From JAVJST01 sp965229715 (GTDB lineage: Bacteria > Pseudomonadota > Alphaproteobacteria > Rhodospirillales > Casp-alpha2): 64,000 bases of DNA. The DNA lies in contig CBDDJL010000001.1 in NCBI GenBank assembly GCA_965229715.1, positions 155,150 to 219,149 on the forward strand. The letters are read 5' to 3'. Under the pieces are notes generated by a model. It was given only the letters and a program-made list of their open reading frames with translations. It searched no databases and was not told the origin of the DNA. Of this stretch, positions 8,805-17,579 are shown in pieces. The translations under genes and the position numbers were made by a program. Numbering within the stretch: position 1 is the stretch's first letter; each line of letters begins with the position of its first letter.

Positions 8805-10607
8805 TCAGAGAGCGTCTGGCGCGACGGCTGTCACGGCAGACGGATCGGACGCAGACGTTTGAATCCATGCCTTCGCGACCGGAATCTCGTACGTGAAGAA
8901 GTAGTCGCAGGCTGAAACTTTGCCCTGAAGAAAGCTGGCCGTGTCGGTGTCTGTTTCGGTCTTCAGACGGTGCACCGCCGTCATCGATAGGCGCAACAGC
9001 AGCCATCCGACGACGACATGTCCGAAACCATCGAGCACCAGGGTCGCCAATGCCAGTGCCTGCTCCGCCTGGCCTTTCTCCAGCGTCTCTCTGGCTATCG
9101 CACAACGTTGCTCCATAGTTTGTAGCAATCCAGACAGCTCTTTGGCGAATGCAGCCAGTTCCGGTTCGCTGCTGCAGGCGTCCACCGACCGGCTGATTTC
9201 CGAGATCAGCACCGCCAGCGCGCGGCCGTCGTTCATGACCGCCTTGCGACCGAGCAGATCCAACCCCTGAATACCGTTGGTTCCTTCGTGAATCATGTTG
9301 AGGCGGTTGTCTCGATACAGCCGCTCGACCGGGAAATCCCTCGTGTAACCGTACCCCCCGAGGATCTGGATCGCGAGCTTGTTGGCTTCCAGCCCGTACT
9401 CCGAGGGCCAAGCCTTGACCATCGGCGTCAACACGTCGAGCAAATCGTTCAGTCTTTCCCGCTCGGCGTCATCGGTGCAGACCGCAATGCGGTCAACGAC
9501 GACGCCGGCATAGAGGCACAGCGCAATCGCGCCCTCAGTGTAGGCCTTTTGCTTGAGGAGCATTCGCTTCACATCCGGATGATCGACGATCACCACCGGC
9601 TTGGATGCAGGGTCCTTGTTGTCGAGGTGACGCCCTTGTTTTCTCTCCTTTGCATACTCGAGCGAGAGCCGGTAGCCGACCGATCCCAGCATGGCGCCAC
9701 CGATTCCGACGTTGATCCGTGCTTCGTTCATCATGTGAAACATGTACGAGAGCCCGCGATTGGGCTCGCCGACGATGGTCCCTTCCGAGATCCCGTCTTC
9801 GCCAAAATTCAGCAAACAATTGCTGGTGCCGCGGTAACCCATCTTGTGATTGAGCCCGGCGACCGCGATCCCGTTCTTATCGCCAAGCGACCCGTCCGGG
9901 CCGACCCGGTACTTCGGCACGGCGAACAAGGAGATGCCCTTGACGCCGGCGGGTGCGTCGGGCAGTCGGGCCAGGACGAGATGAACGATGTTTTCCGACG
10001 CATTGTGGTCGCCGGCGCTGATCCACATCTTGTTGCCGAAAATGGCGTATCGTTCGCCGTCGATCGGCTCGGCGCGGGTTTGGATATCGCCGACCGAGGA
10101 ACCGGCATCGGGTTCGGAAAGGCACATGGTGCCGAAGAATCGCCCGTCCAGCATGGGCGCCATGAACAGCCGTTTCTGTTGCTCAGAACCGTGCGCGCCG
10201 AGAAGATTGGCGGCCGCACGCGTCAGAGACATGTAGGCATGGGTCGCGCAATTCGCGCCCTTGAACATTCCATTGCAGGCGTTGTTCACGGAAACCGGCA
10301 ACTGCATGCCGCCGTCGTCGTAGTCGGCATGGGCCGAAAAGAACCCGGCTTCGCGCAAGGTCCCGAGGGCGTCGATGGCTTCGGGCAGAATTCGAACATC
10401 GCCGTCGACTAGTTCCGGTTCCTGCGTGTCGGATTTCACAGCGTGCGGCCACAGGTGATCCTCGGAAATCCGTTGGGCCAGATCGAGAACGGCGGACAAT
10501 GACTCGCGATCGTGATCCTCGAAGCGTCCCGCACCGCAGATATCCTCGACACCAAGCACGTCGAACAAGAGAAAGTCGATGGTTTGTCGGTCGATAATCG
10601 TGCTCAC
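8805..10607 (-). CDS. Acyl-CoA dehydrogenase (long, DmdC-like type)
   Basis: A 600-residue flavoprotein of the large ACAD group that includes 3-methylmercaptopropionyl-CoA dehydrogenase, longer than the usual 380-residue enzymes by a C-terminal helical domain. Visible are the flavin/substrate segment FGTMCLSEPDAGSSVGD, KMWISAGDH, GLNHKMGYRGTSN, and MIHEGTNGIQGLDLLGRK, whose Glu is in the position of the catalytic base. It would catalyse the first, alpha-beta dehydrogenation step of acyl-CoA beta-oxidation. It is the last gene of the fadB-thiolase-acyl-CoA dehydrogenase operon (33 bp after the thiolase stop). The actual acyl chain is unknown; a betaine-type acyl-CoA fits the neighbouring demethylases. 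Confidence 0.9.
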   Translation of the reverse strand: MSTIIDRQTIDFLLFDVLGVEDICGAGRFEDHDRESLSAVLDLAQRISEDHLWPHAVKSDTQEPELVDGDVRILPEAIDALGTLREAGFFSAHADYDDGGMQLPVSVNNACNGMFKGANCATHAYMSLTRAAANLLGAHGSEQQKRLFMAPMLDGRFFGTMCLSEPDAGSSVGDIQTRAEPIDGERYAIFGNKMWISAGDHNASENIVHLVLARLPDAPAGVKGISLFAVPKYRVGPDGSLGDKNGIAVAGLNHKMGYRGTSNCLLNFGEDGISEGTIVGEPNRGLSYMFHMMNEARINVGIGGAMLGSVGYRLSLEYAKERKQGRHLDNKDPASKPVVIVDHPDVKRMLLKQKAYTEGAIALCLYAGVVVDRIAVCTDDAERERLNDLLDVLTPMVKAWPSEYGLEANKLAIQILGGYGYTRDFPVERLYRDNRLNMIHEGTNGIQGLDLLGRKAVMNDGRALAVLISEISRSVDACSSEPELAAFAKELSGLLQTMEQRCAIARETLEKGQAEQALALATLVLDGFGHVVVGWLLLRLSMTAVHRLKTETDTDTASFLQGKVSACDYFFTYEIPVAKAWIQTSASDPSAVTAVAPDAL

Positions 10608-10639
10608 GCTCGTCTCCTGTCAGCGCCGACAACGGGCTT

Positions 10640-11824
10640 CTAGCATACTTCAAACAGTGCAGCAGCGCCCTGTCCCCCGCCGATGCACATGGTGACAACG
10701 ACCCGCTTTGCGTTCCGACGCCTACCCTCGATCAAGGCATGTCCGGTCAGGCGCGACCCTGTCATGCCGAACGGATGGCCGATCGAGATCGACCCGCCGT
10801 CGACGTTGAGCCGTTCGTTGGGAATGCCGAGCTTGTCGCGGCAGTAAACGACTTGAACGGCGAACGCTTCGTTCAGTTCCCAGAGATCGATGTCGTCGAC
10901 CTTCAGATTGTGCCGGTCAAGCAGTCGCGGAATGGCGTAGATAGGGCCGATGCCCATCTCGTCGGGCTCCAGCCCCGCCACGACCATCCCCCGATAGACG
11001 CCAAGCACGTCTACCCCCCGCTGTTCGGCCAGCTTCGATTCCACCAGCACACACGCCGACGCACCGTCCGAGAGCTGGCTTGCATTGCCCGCGGTGATGA
11101 ACTTGTCCGCTCCCATGACCGGTTCGAGCTTGCCGAGCCCCTCCAGGGTGGTCTCGGGCCGATTGCCCTCGTCCTTGTCGAGCGTTACCTCCTGCTGCGA
11201 GATCTCGCCGGTTTCCCTGTCCTTGACCTCCTTGACGGTGGTCAGCGGGACGATCTCGTCGTCAAGCCGGCCCGCATCCTGGGCGGCCGCGGTGCGCTGC
11301 TGGCTCTGGAACGCATACTCATCCTGGGCTTCGCGGCTGACGCCGTAGCGCTTGGCCACGATGTCGGCCGTGTCGATCATTTGCATGAAGAGATCGGGCT
11401 TGTGTTCGGCCATCCACGGTTCATCCGTGTATCCCGGGCGGCGGTTCCGGGTAACCTGCGTCACGTGCTCGATGCCGCCCGCCAGCATGACGGAGGCGCC
11501 TTCCTGAACGATCTGCTGGGCGGCGACGGCGATCGCCTGCAGACCCGACGCGCAGTGGCGTGAAACGACGAGCCCGCCGGCCCTCACCGGCACGCCGGCG
11601 CGGATCGCCGAGGCGCGCGCGATGTTGAAGCCGGTCGGGCCCTCGGTCACGCCGCAACCCATCACCACGTCCTCGATCTCGCCCGGGTCGATGCCGGCAC
11701 GCTCCACGGCGTGCTTGAAGACATGGCCGCCCAGCGTCTGCGGATGCGTGATGTTGTAGGCGCCGCGAAACGCCTTGGCGATCGGCGTCCTTGCAGTCGA
11801 GACGATGACGGCTTCGCGGCTCAT
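10640..11824 (-). CDS. Acetyl-CoA acyltransferase (thiolase)
   Basis: A 394-residue thiolase II family protein. The nucleophilic Cys is in VVSRHCASGLQAIA, the His in GGSISIGHPFGMTGSR and the second Cys in VTMCIGGGQGAAAL, so the full catalytic set is present. It cleaves 3-ketoacyl-CoA to acetyl-CoA and a shortened acyl-CoA, the last step of beta-oxidation. Its ATG overlaps the stop of the upstream FadB-like gene by four bases (ATGA), so the two are translationally coupled and probably work as a pair. Confidence 0.93.
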   Translation of the reverse strand: MSREAVIVSTARTPIAKAFRGAYNITHPQTLGGHVFKHAVERAGIDPGEIEDVVMGCGVTEGPTGFNIARASAIRAGVPVRAGGLVVSRHCASGLQAIAVAAQQIVQEGASVMLAGGIEHVTQVTRNRRPGYTDEPWMAEHKPDLFMQMIDTADIVAKRYGVSREAQDEYAFQSQQRTAAAQDAGRLDDEIVPLTTVKEVKDRETGEISQQEVTLDKDEGNRPETTLEGLGKLEPVMGADKFITAGNASQLSDGASACVLVESKLAEQRGVDVLGVYRGMVVAGLEPDEMGIGPIYAIPRLLDRHNLKVDDIDLWELNEAFAVQVVYCRDKLGIPNERLNVDGGSISIGHPFGMTGSRLTGHALIEGRRRNAKRVVVTMCIGGGQGAAALFEVC

Positions 11825-13935
11825 GACGCATTCTCCTTGTCCCAGTCAGCGAAGGACTTGCCTTCGGCTGCAAGCCGTTCAAGCAGCGGCGCCGGCGTCC
11901 AAAAGTCATGGTCCTCGTCGAACGACCTGATCGTCGAAAGCACCTTCTCAAGGCCCACCGTATCGGCATAGTGCATCGGTCCGCCCCGCCAGCGCGGGAA
12001 GCCATAGCCATTGATGAACACCAAATCGATATCGCTGGCCCGAAGCGCGATGCCCTCGTCCAGGATCTTCGCGCCTTCGTTGACAAGCGCGTAGATACAG
12101 CGCTCGACGATCTGCTCGTCCGTGACGTTACCTGGCACGATGCCGGCGGCCTTTCCCGTTTCATCGACGATCGCTTGTACATCCGGGTTCACGGTCTTCT
12201 TGCCGTCTTCATAGACATAGAAACCCTTGCCGGTCTTCTGACCGTACCAGCCACGCTCACAGATCTCGTCACAGACGGTCGAATAGCGTACCTCGGGTTT
12301 GCGGAGGTGCGCCGTCGACTTGCGCATCGCCCAGCCGATATCGAGACCTGCGAGATCGCGTACCGAGAACGAGCCCATGGCCATGCCGAAGTCGTAGAGC
12401 GCCTTGTCCACCTGATCGACGGTGGCGCCTTCCTGCAACAGGAAATCCGCCTCACGGTTGTACTGGGAGAACATGCGATTGCCGATGAAGCCATGGCAGA
12501 CGCCGGAGACGATCGCCGTCTTGCCCAACCGCTGTCCGAGCTTCAGCCCAGTCACCAGCACGTCGTCGGCTGTCTTCGCGGCCCTAACCACTTCGAGCAA
12601 CTTCATGATGTTGGCCGGGCTGAAGAAGTGGAGGCCCAGCACGTCCGTCTCGCGACCGGCAGCGGCGGCGGCGATCGCGTCCACATTGAGGTATGACGTA
12701 TTGGTCGCCAGCACCGCGCCTGGCTTAGCTATCTTCGCCAGATCGGCAAACACGGACTTCTTGACGTCCATGTCCTCGAAGACGGCCTCGACGATGACAT
12801 CGGCGTCGCCGGCCGCCTCGAGGTTCAACTCGCCGGATACGAGAGCCGTATGGGCGGCGGCCGTCGCCTCATCCATGCGGCCCTTGCTGGCCTGGCCCAC
12901 ATAGGTCGCCGCAACTCGATCGAGGCCGCGCTGCAGCGCCTCGGCGTCGCGTTCGATCATGGTGACGGGGATGCCCGCGTTCGCAAAGCACATCGCGATC
13001 CCCGACCCCATGGTGCCGGCTCCCAGAACCGCTGCCTTGTCCACTGGGCGATCTACGATGTCCGTCGCAATTCCGGGAACTTTCCTGGCTTGGCGTTCGG
13101 CAAAGAAGACGTGGCGAAGCGCAACGGCCTCATCGGCAGTGACGCATTCGAGGAACCTCTTGCGTTCGTAGGCGAAGCCCTCGTCGAATTCCGTCTTCGT
13201 CGCCATCTCCACGCAATCGATGCAGGCAACCGGCGCAGTTTGGCCGCGAAACCGCTTTGCGACACGCGCGCGCTCAGTATCGAAGACCCGCGGGCCATCC
13301 ACGGCAACACCACGCTCGCGCGTCCGTTGGTGAATCTGGCCGGAGGCGACCTCCCGGGAAAGATACCTGGCGGCCTCGGCGATCGGATCGTCCGCGGACA
13401 CGAGGCCGTCGATCAACCCGATCGAATACCCCTCCTCCACCGAGATCGGCTCGCCCGACAGAATCATTTCGAGTGCCTTTTCGGCGCCAACCAGGCGAGG
13501 CAACCGCTGGGTGCCTCCGGCGCCGGGCGGGATGCCGAGTTTGACCTCGGGCTGACCGACCATCGTCCCCGCCTGGGCAACGCGGTAGCGGCAGCTCATG
13601 GCGATCTCAAGTCCACCGCCGACGGCCGTCTTGCGCAGCAAGATACCGATCGGCTTGTCGTTTGAATCGAGCCTATCGATCAGATCGATCAGGTTAGGCT
13701 CACCTTCGGGCCACTTTTTACCCTGAACCTTAATGTCGGCGCCCCCCAGCACGCCCGTCCCGCCGGCGGCAATCAGGATACCCTTTACCGAGTCATTGTC
13801 GTTCAACCGGTCGACCGCTTCGATGATGCCGCCGGGCACGCCAATGCTCATGACGTTTACCGGCGGATTCTCGACGAGAACCACCGCGACATCGGGGGCG
13901 CTATCGGGCTGAAAAACGTTGATTCGAGGGTCCAT
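11821..13935 (-). CDS. FadB-like enoyl-CoA hydratase / 3-hydroxyacyl-CoA dehydrogenase
   Basis: A 704-residue bifunctional protein. The N-terminal crotonase domain contains GGTGVLGGADIKVQG and GGGLEIAMSCRYRVA, then LGIPPGAGGTQRLPRLVG. The C-terminal half begins with the NAD-binding motif VLGAGTMGSGIAMCFANAG and carries GLHFFSPANIMKLLEVV and GFIGNRMF of 3-hydroxyacyl-CoA dehydrogenase. It performs hydration and the second oxidation of beta-oxidation. It is the first gene of a leftward operon with thiolase and acyl-CoA dehydrogenase. Its promoter region, shared with the divergent CoA ligase, contains palindrome C. Confidence 0.93.
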   Translation of the reverse strand: MDPRINVFQPDSAPDVAVVLVENPPVNVMSIGVPGGIIEAVDRLNDNDSVKGILIAAGGTGVLGGADIKVQGKKWPEGEPNLIDLIDRLDSNDKPIGILLRKTAVGGGLEIAMSCRYRVAQAGTMVGQPEVKLGIPPGAGGTQRLPRLVGAEKALEMILSGEPISVEEGYSIGLIDGLVSADDPIAEAARYLSREVASGQIHQRTRERGVAVDGPRVFDTERARVAKRFRGQTAPVACIDCVEMATKTEFDEGFAYERKRFLECVTADEAVALRHVFFAERQARKVPGIATDIVDRPVDKAAVLGAGTMGSGIAMCFANAGIPVTMIERDAEALQRGLDRVAATYVGQASKGRMDEATAAAHTALVSGELNLEAAGDADVIVEAVFEDMDVKKSVFADLAKIAKPGAVLATNTSYLNVDAIAAAAAGRETDVLGLHFFSPANIMKLLEVVRAAKTADDVLVTGLKLGQRLGKTAIVSGVCHGFIGNRMFSQYNREADFLLQEGATVDQVDKALYDFGMAMGSFSVRDLAGLDIGWAMRKSTAHLRKPEVRYSTVCDEICERGWYGQKTGKGFYVYEDGKKTVNPDVQAIVDETGKAAGIVPGNVTDEQIVERCIYALVNEGAKILDEGIALRASDIDLVFINGYGFPRWRGGPMHYADTVGLEKVLSTIRSFDEDHDFWTPAPLLERLAAEGKSFADWDKENAS

Positions 13936-14006
13936 GTTCCCACCTCTTGGAAGTCGTCGTATCCTTTTTCAGGACTCTTTGAAGTGACAGCGGTACGGTA
14001 GGGTAT

Positions 14007-14023
14007 TTTTCTTGTAAAGAAAA
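14007..14023. promoter_or_regulatory. Putative XRE-cupin operator, site C
   Basis: TTTTC-TTGTAAA-GAAAA, the most symmetric of the four sites, between the fadB operon and the CoA ligase, ending 26 bp before the ligase ATG. This placement would allow repression by blocking both divergent promoters. Confidence 0.6.
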
Positions 14024-14049
14024 TTATTTTTCAATAGAAACGAATCGTG

Positions 14050-15738
14050 ATGAACCGCTCGACTGCCCCAAATCCACGCCCATCGCTGATGATGGATCGG
14101 CCCTTGCTTCTGTCGTCGATCCTGACGCACGGTCAGACGGCATTTCCCTATCAGGAGATCGCAGCACGTCGGATGGACGGGACGGTTGAAAGGACGACAT
14201 TCGCCGAGTTCGGGCAACGATGCAGACAGGTCGCGGGTGCCCTGAGCCAACAGCTTCGAATTCAACCGGGCGAGTGTGTCGCCACCTTGGCGTGGAATAC
14301 GATGGCGCACCTCGAGCTCTACTTCGCGATACCTGGCATCGCGGCGGTCTGCCACACGCTAAATATTCGCTACTCCGATGAACATCTGGTCTTCATTATC
14401 AACAAGGCACGAAATCGCGTCGCCTTTGTCGAGACTGATCAGCTCGATCGACTACTCGGCCTGATCGGCCGGTGCCCCACCCTGGAGGCGATCGTTGTCC
14501 TGAGCGGCGAGGCCCCTGACATGAGCGGTCGGCCTGACATTCTCGGTTACGAGGAATTGGTCGCTGACGCGACGCCGCTCGATGAATGGCCCGATTTCGA
14601 CGAACGGTCCGCGTCTTCACTGTGCTACTCGTCCGGATCGACGGGCGATCCGAAGGGAGCATTGTACTCTCACCGCTCGACAGTCCTCTACACGCTAGCC
14701 AGTCTCGCCTCGGGCCAGATGGGAATCGGCGCGGAGGATTGCATTTTGCCTGCCGTTCCGATGTTCCATGTGAATGGCTGGTGCAAGGCGCATCAGATCA
14801 TGGTTGCGGGCGCGAAACTGGTGCTTCCGGGATCACGCATGGCCGGCGAGGATCTGGCGTCGCTGATCGATGATGAAGCCGTTACCACGGCATTCGGCGT
14901 ACCGACAATCTGGCTGGCATATTTCGAGTATCTGAAGCGCACAGGCACCCGGCCGAGGACATTGCGGACAATCGGTTTCGGTGGCGGCACGCCGACGACG
15001 GGGCTGCTGCGGAGACTGCGCGACGATTTCGGTATCGACCACCGCTGCGGATTTGGCATGACGGAGACGACAACCGGCCTGGGCGCCGGATATTTCGGCC
15101 CCGACTACGCCGACGCGGATCGTGATCAGCAACTCGGGATTTCGCAGTCGCTGCGTCCCTTCTTCGGTATCGACATTCGTATCCGGCAAGACGACGGACA
15201 TCTCGTCGACAGGGCCAGTGGCAGCCCGGGCGAGATGGAGTGCCGAGGGCATTTTGTCATTCAGGCGTATTTCGAAGACGACACCGCGACCCAGGGCGCT
15301 GTTACCGAAGATGGATGGTTCAAGTCGGGCGATGTTATCTCGTTCGATGAGATGGGCCGGTTCCGGGTCGTCGACCGCCTGAAGGACATGATCAAATCCG
15401 GTGGCGAATGGATCAGTTCTCAGGCGCTCGAGTCCGCCGCGTCGAACCACACCGATGTGATCGAGGCCGTCGTCATCGGCCTGCCTCACCCGAAGTGGCA
15501 GGAACGCCCGTTTCTGATCGTTCGGCTGCAGTCCGGCGTGACGTTCGACCAGGCGGGCATTCGCGAGCACATGGCCACCCGTCTTCCAAAATGGTGGCTG
15601 CCGGATGCGATCGAAGTAGTCGATGAACTGCCGCGGGCGTCGACCGGAAAAGTCGATAAGCGCACGCTCAGAAAGATGTTTCAGGACTACGCGTTCACGG
15701 GGGACGGCACATTGGACCGCCCCCACGCTCCGGAGTGA
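14050..15738 (+). CDS. Acyl-CoA synthetase (AMP-forming)
   Basis: A 562-residue ANL-superfamily ligase. Motifs: LCYSSGSTGDPKGALYSHRS (P-loop-like AMP-binding core), GFGMTETTTG (adenylate binding), DGWFKSGDVISFDE and the hinge VVDRLKDMIKSGGEW, with a C-terminal lysine in RASTGKVDKRTLR. It activates a carboxylate to its CoA thioester and so feeds the divergent beta-oxidation operon. Start: a GTG at 14047 is immediately followed by an ATG at 14050; I take the ATG, though no strong ribosome site is visible and a later ATG pair near 14089 is possible. It is directly downstream of palindrome C. Confidence 0.92.
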   Translation: MNRSTAPNPRPSLMMDRPLLLSSILTHGQTAFPYQEIAARRMDGTVERTTFAEFGQRCRQVAGALSQQLRIQPGECVATLAWNTMAHLELYFAIPGIAAVCHTLNIRYSDEHLVFIINKARNRVAFVETDQLDRLLGLIGRCPTLEAIVVLSGEAPDMSGRPDILGYEELVADATPLDEWPDFDERSASSLCYSSGSTGDPKGALYSHRSTVLYTLASLASGQMGIGAEDCILPAVPMFHVNGWCKAHQIMVAGAKLVLPGSRMAGEDLASLIDDEAVTTAFGVPTIWLAYFEYLKRTGTRPRTLRTIGFGGGTPTTGLLRRLRDDFGIDHRCGFGMTETTTGLGAGYFGPDYADADRDQQLGISQSLRPFFGIDIRIRQDDGHLVDRASGSPGEMECRGHFVIQAYFEDDTATQGAVTEDGWFKSGDVISFDEMGRFRVVDRLKDMIKSGGEWISSQALESAASNHTDVIEAVVIGLPHPKWQERPFLIVRLQSGVTFDQAGIREHMATRLPKWWLPDAIEVVDELPRASTGKVDKRTLRKMFQDYAFTGDGTLDRPHAPE

Positions 15739-15749
15739 ACGCAGACCGG

Positions 15750-17177
15750 TTACGTACCGGCAATTGCCTTAATTTCAACGTACTCCTCGAGGCCGATCAG
15801 GCCACCCTCGCGACCGTTTCCGGACTGCTTGTAGCCGCCAAACGGCGCATCGATGCCCTGGCCGGTGCCGTTGATGCCAACCATGCCCGCATCGATCGAC
15901 ATAGCGATCCGTTCGGCTCGTGCCTTGTCGCCCGAGAAGACGTGAGCGGCTAACCCGAACGGCGTGTCGTTCGCAATGCTGATGGCGTCTCCTTCATCAT
16001 CGAAAGGTATGATCGCCAGCACGGGACCGAATATCTCCTCCCGCGCGATCGTCATGTCGTTCGTCACATCGGCGAAGACCGTGGGCCTGACATAGTACCC
16101 CTTGTTGGTTCCCTCCGGACGACCAAGGCCACCCGATACCAGCCGCGCGCCCTCATCAATCCCAATCTGAATGTAGCCCTGGACGGACTCGAACTGCTGG
16201 GCGCTGACAACGGGGCCAATATGGTTGCCGGGTTTGGAGGGGTCGCCGATCTGGATGCTGTCGGCGACCTTCTTCGCCTTCTCCACCACGGTGTCGTAAA
16301 CCGAACTCTCGACCAGCATCCGCGTCGGGGCCGTACACGTTTGGCCGGTATTCGACATCACCCGGTTGACGCCCCAGGTCACCGCGCTGTCCAGATCCGC
16401 GTCGGCAAAGATCATGTTCGGCGATTTGCCGCCCAGCTCGAGCGCCACGCGCTTGACGGTGTCCCCGGCCGCACGCGCCACGTTGGCACCTGCCGCGAGG
16501 GAACCGGTCAGCGACACCATGCTCACATCGGGATGGCTTGACAGGTATGCGCCGATCTCACGACCGGGGCCCTGCACCAGATTGAAGACGCCGGCCGGAT
16601 ATCCGGCCTTGTTCAGACATTCCGTCAGAATGACCGCATCCAGCGGCGACTCTACGCTCGGTTTCAGAACCATCGTGCAGCCGACGGCCAGCGCCGGGAA
16701 CACCTTCTGGGCGATTTGATTGATCGGGTAGTTCCAGGGCGTGATCATCGCGCAGACGCCGATCGGCTGACGCACGATTTTCGCCGACTTCTTGCGCGAG
16801 TAAGACTCGTCCTCGAACTCCTTAAGCGCCTCGATCGTTTCCTTGATACGCTCCGTGCCGACGTACTTCGTCTGAACAGACACCGCGAAATCGATCGGTG
16901 AGCCCATCTCCATCGAGATCGCCTCGGCGATTTCGGCTTCGCGCTTTTCAAACTCGCTCAGGAAAGCCTGCAGCAGTTCGATCCGTTCCTTCTTTGACGT
17001 ATGGCGGAACGTCTGGAAGGCCCTCTTGGCAGCCTGCACAGCCTTCTCGGCATCCGCAACGGACCCGTTGGCAACCGTCGCGCAGCGCTCTTCGGTCGCC
17101 GGATTGATCACGTCGAAGGTTGCCGGCGTTTCCGGCGCAACCCATTGGCCATCGATGTATAGCTTGTCGTATTTCAC
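15750..17177 (-). CDS. NAD(P)-dependent aldehyde dehydrogenase
   Basis: A 475-residue ALDH. The catalytic Cys is in NTGQTCTAPTRM, the general-base Glu in ALELGGKSPN, and the coenzyme loop in SLTGSLAAG. The family-typical VCAMITPWNYP and EEIFGPVLAI are present. The GTG start at 17177 (VKYDKLYIDGQW) is chosen because GAGAGG lies eight bases upstream. It lies downstream of the SnoaL-like and TMADH-like genes on the same strand, suggesting a shared transcript. Its likely role is to oxidise an aldehyde released during side-chain or methyl-group breakdown; the substrate is not determinable. Confidence 0.92.
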   Translation of the reverse strand: MKYDKLYIDGQWVAPETPATFDVINPATEERCATVANGSVADAEKAVQAAKRAFQTFRHTSKKERIELLQAFLSEFEKREAEIAEAISMEMGSPIDFAVSVQTKYVGTERIKETIEALKEFEDESYSRKKSAKIVRQPIGVCAMITPWNYPINQIAQKVFPALAVGCTMVLKPSVESPLDAVILTECLNKAGYPAGVFNLVQGPGREIGAYLSSHPDVSMVSLTGSLAAGANVARAAGDTVKRVALELGGKSPNMIFADADLDSAVTWGVNRVMSNTGQTCTAPTRMLVESSVYDTVVEKAKKVADSIQIGDPSKPGNHIGPVVSAQQFESVQGYIQIGIDEGARLVSGGLGRPEGTNKGYYVRPTVFADVTNDMTIAREEIFGPVLAIIPFDDEGDAISIANDTPFGLAAHVFSGDKARAERIAMSIDAGMVGINGTGQGIDAPFGGYKQSGNGREGGLIGLEEYVEIKAIAGT

Positions 17178-17190
17178 TTGAGCTTTCCTC

Positions 17191-17579
17191 TCAGAGTTCG
17201 TCAAGGCGCGGTGCCATCGTCTTGCAGTAGATCGACTTTGAAACCACCTTACCGTTGTCGAACTTCAGCACGTCGAGCCGCGTATCTTCACGCGCTTTCC
17301 CTCGACATCCATTTCGAGGCTCCAACTGGTGGCGACCCGATCGCTCGACGTGTCGGCCAGGAAATCATCGTCCTCGAAGCGAATCTTGCCGCGGTCGCCG
17401 TTGACCAGCGGCGAGAACACCGCCCGTATCGCATCGTGGCCCGAATGTAGGGCGCCGGTGTGATCCTGGAATGTCGCGTCGGGCGCGAAGCTTTCAACGA
17501 CGGCGTCGAGATCTTGTCTGTTGAACGCATCGAAGAACTTCCGCGTCAGTTCCCGAAGGTCGGTTTCCCTATCACTCAT
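17191..17579 (-). pseudogene. SnoaL-like (NTF2-fold) protein, frameshifted near its C-terminus
   Basis: The start MSDRETDLRELTRKFFDAFN at 17579 overlaps the end of the TMADH-like gene and has the nuclear-transport-factor-2 fold signature (FDAFNRQDLDAVVESFAPDA, then GHDAIRAVFSPL). The frame stops at 17265 after VKIRGSTC. In the next frame the expected last strands continue (LDVLKFDNGKVVSK, SIYCKTMAPRLDEL) to a stop at 17191. One base appears to be missing near 17277-17281. The restored protein would be about 129 residues, normal for the family. These small proteins are often isomerases or unknown accessory factors. It is either broken or the assembly has an indel. Confidence 0.7.

Noticed and set aside
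9288..10412. A 374-codon frame antisense to the acyl-CoA dehydrogenase gene
   Set aside because: It lies wholly within a well-supported gene on the other strand, and its translation has no family motif; long antisense frames are common in GC-rich coding DNA.
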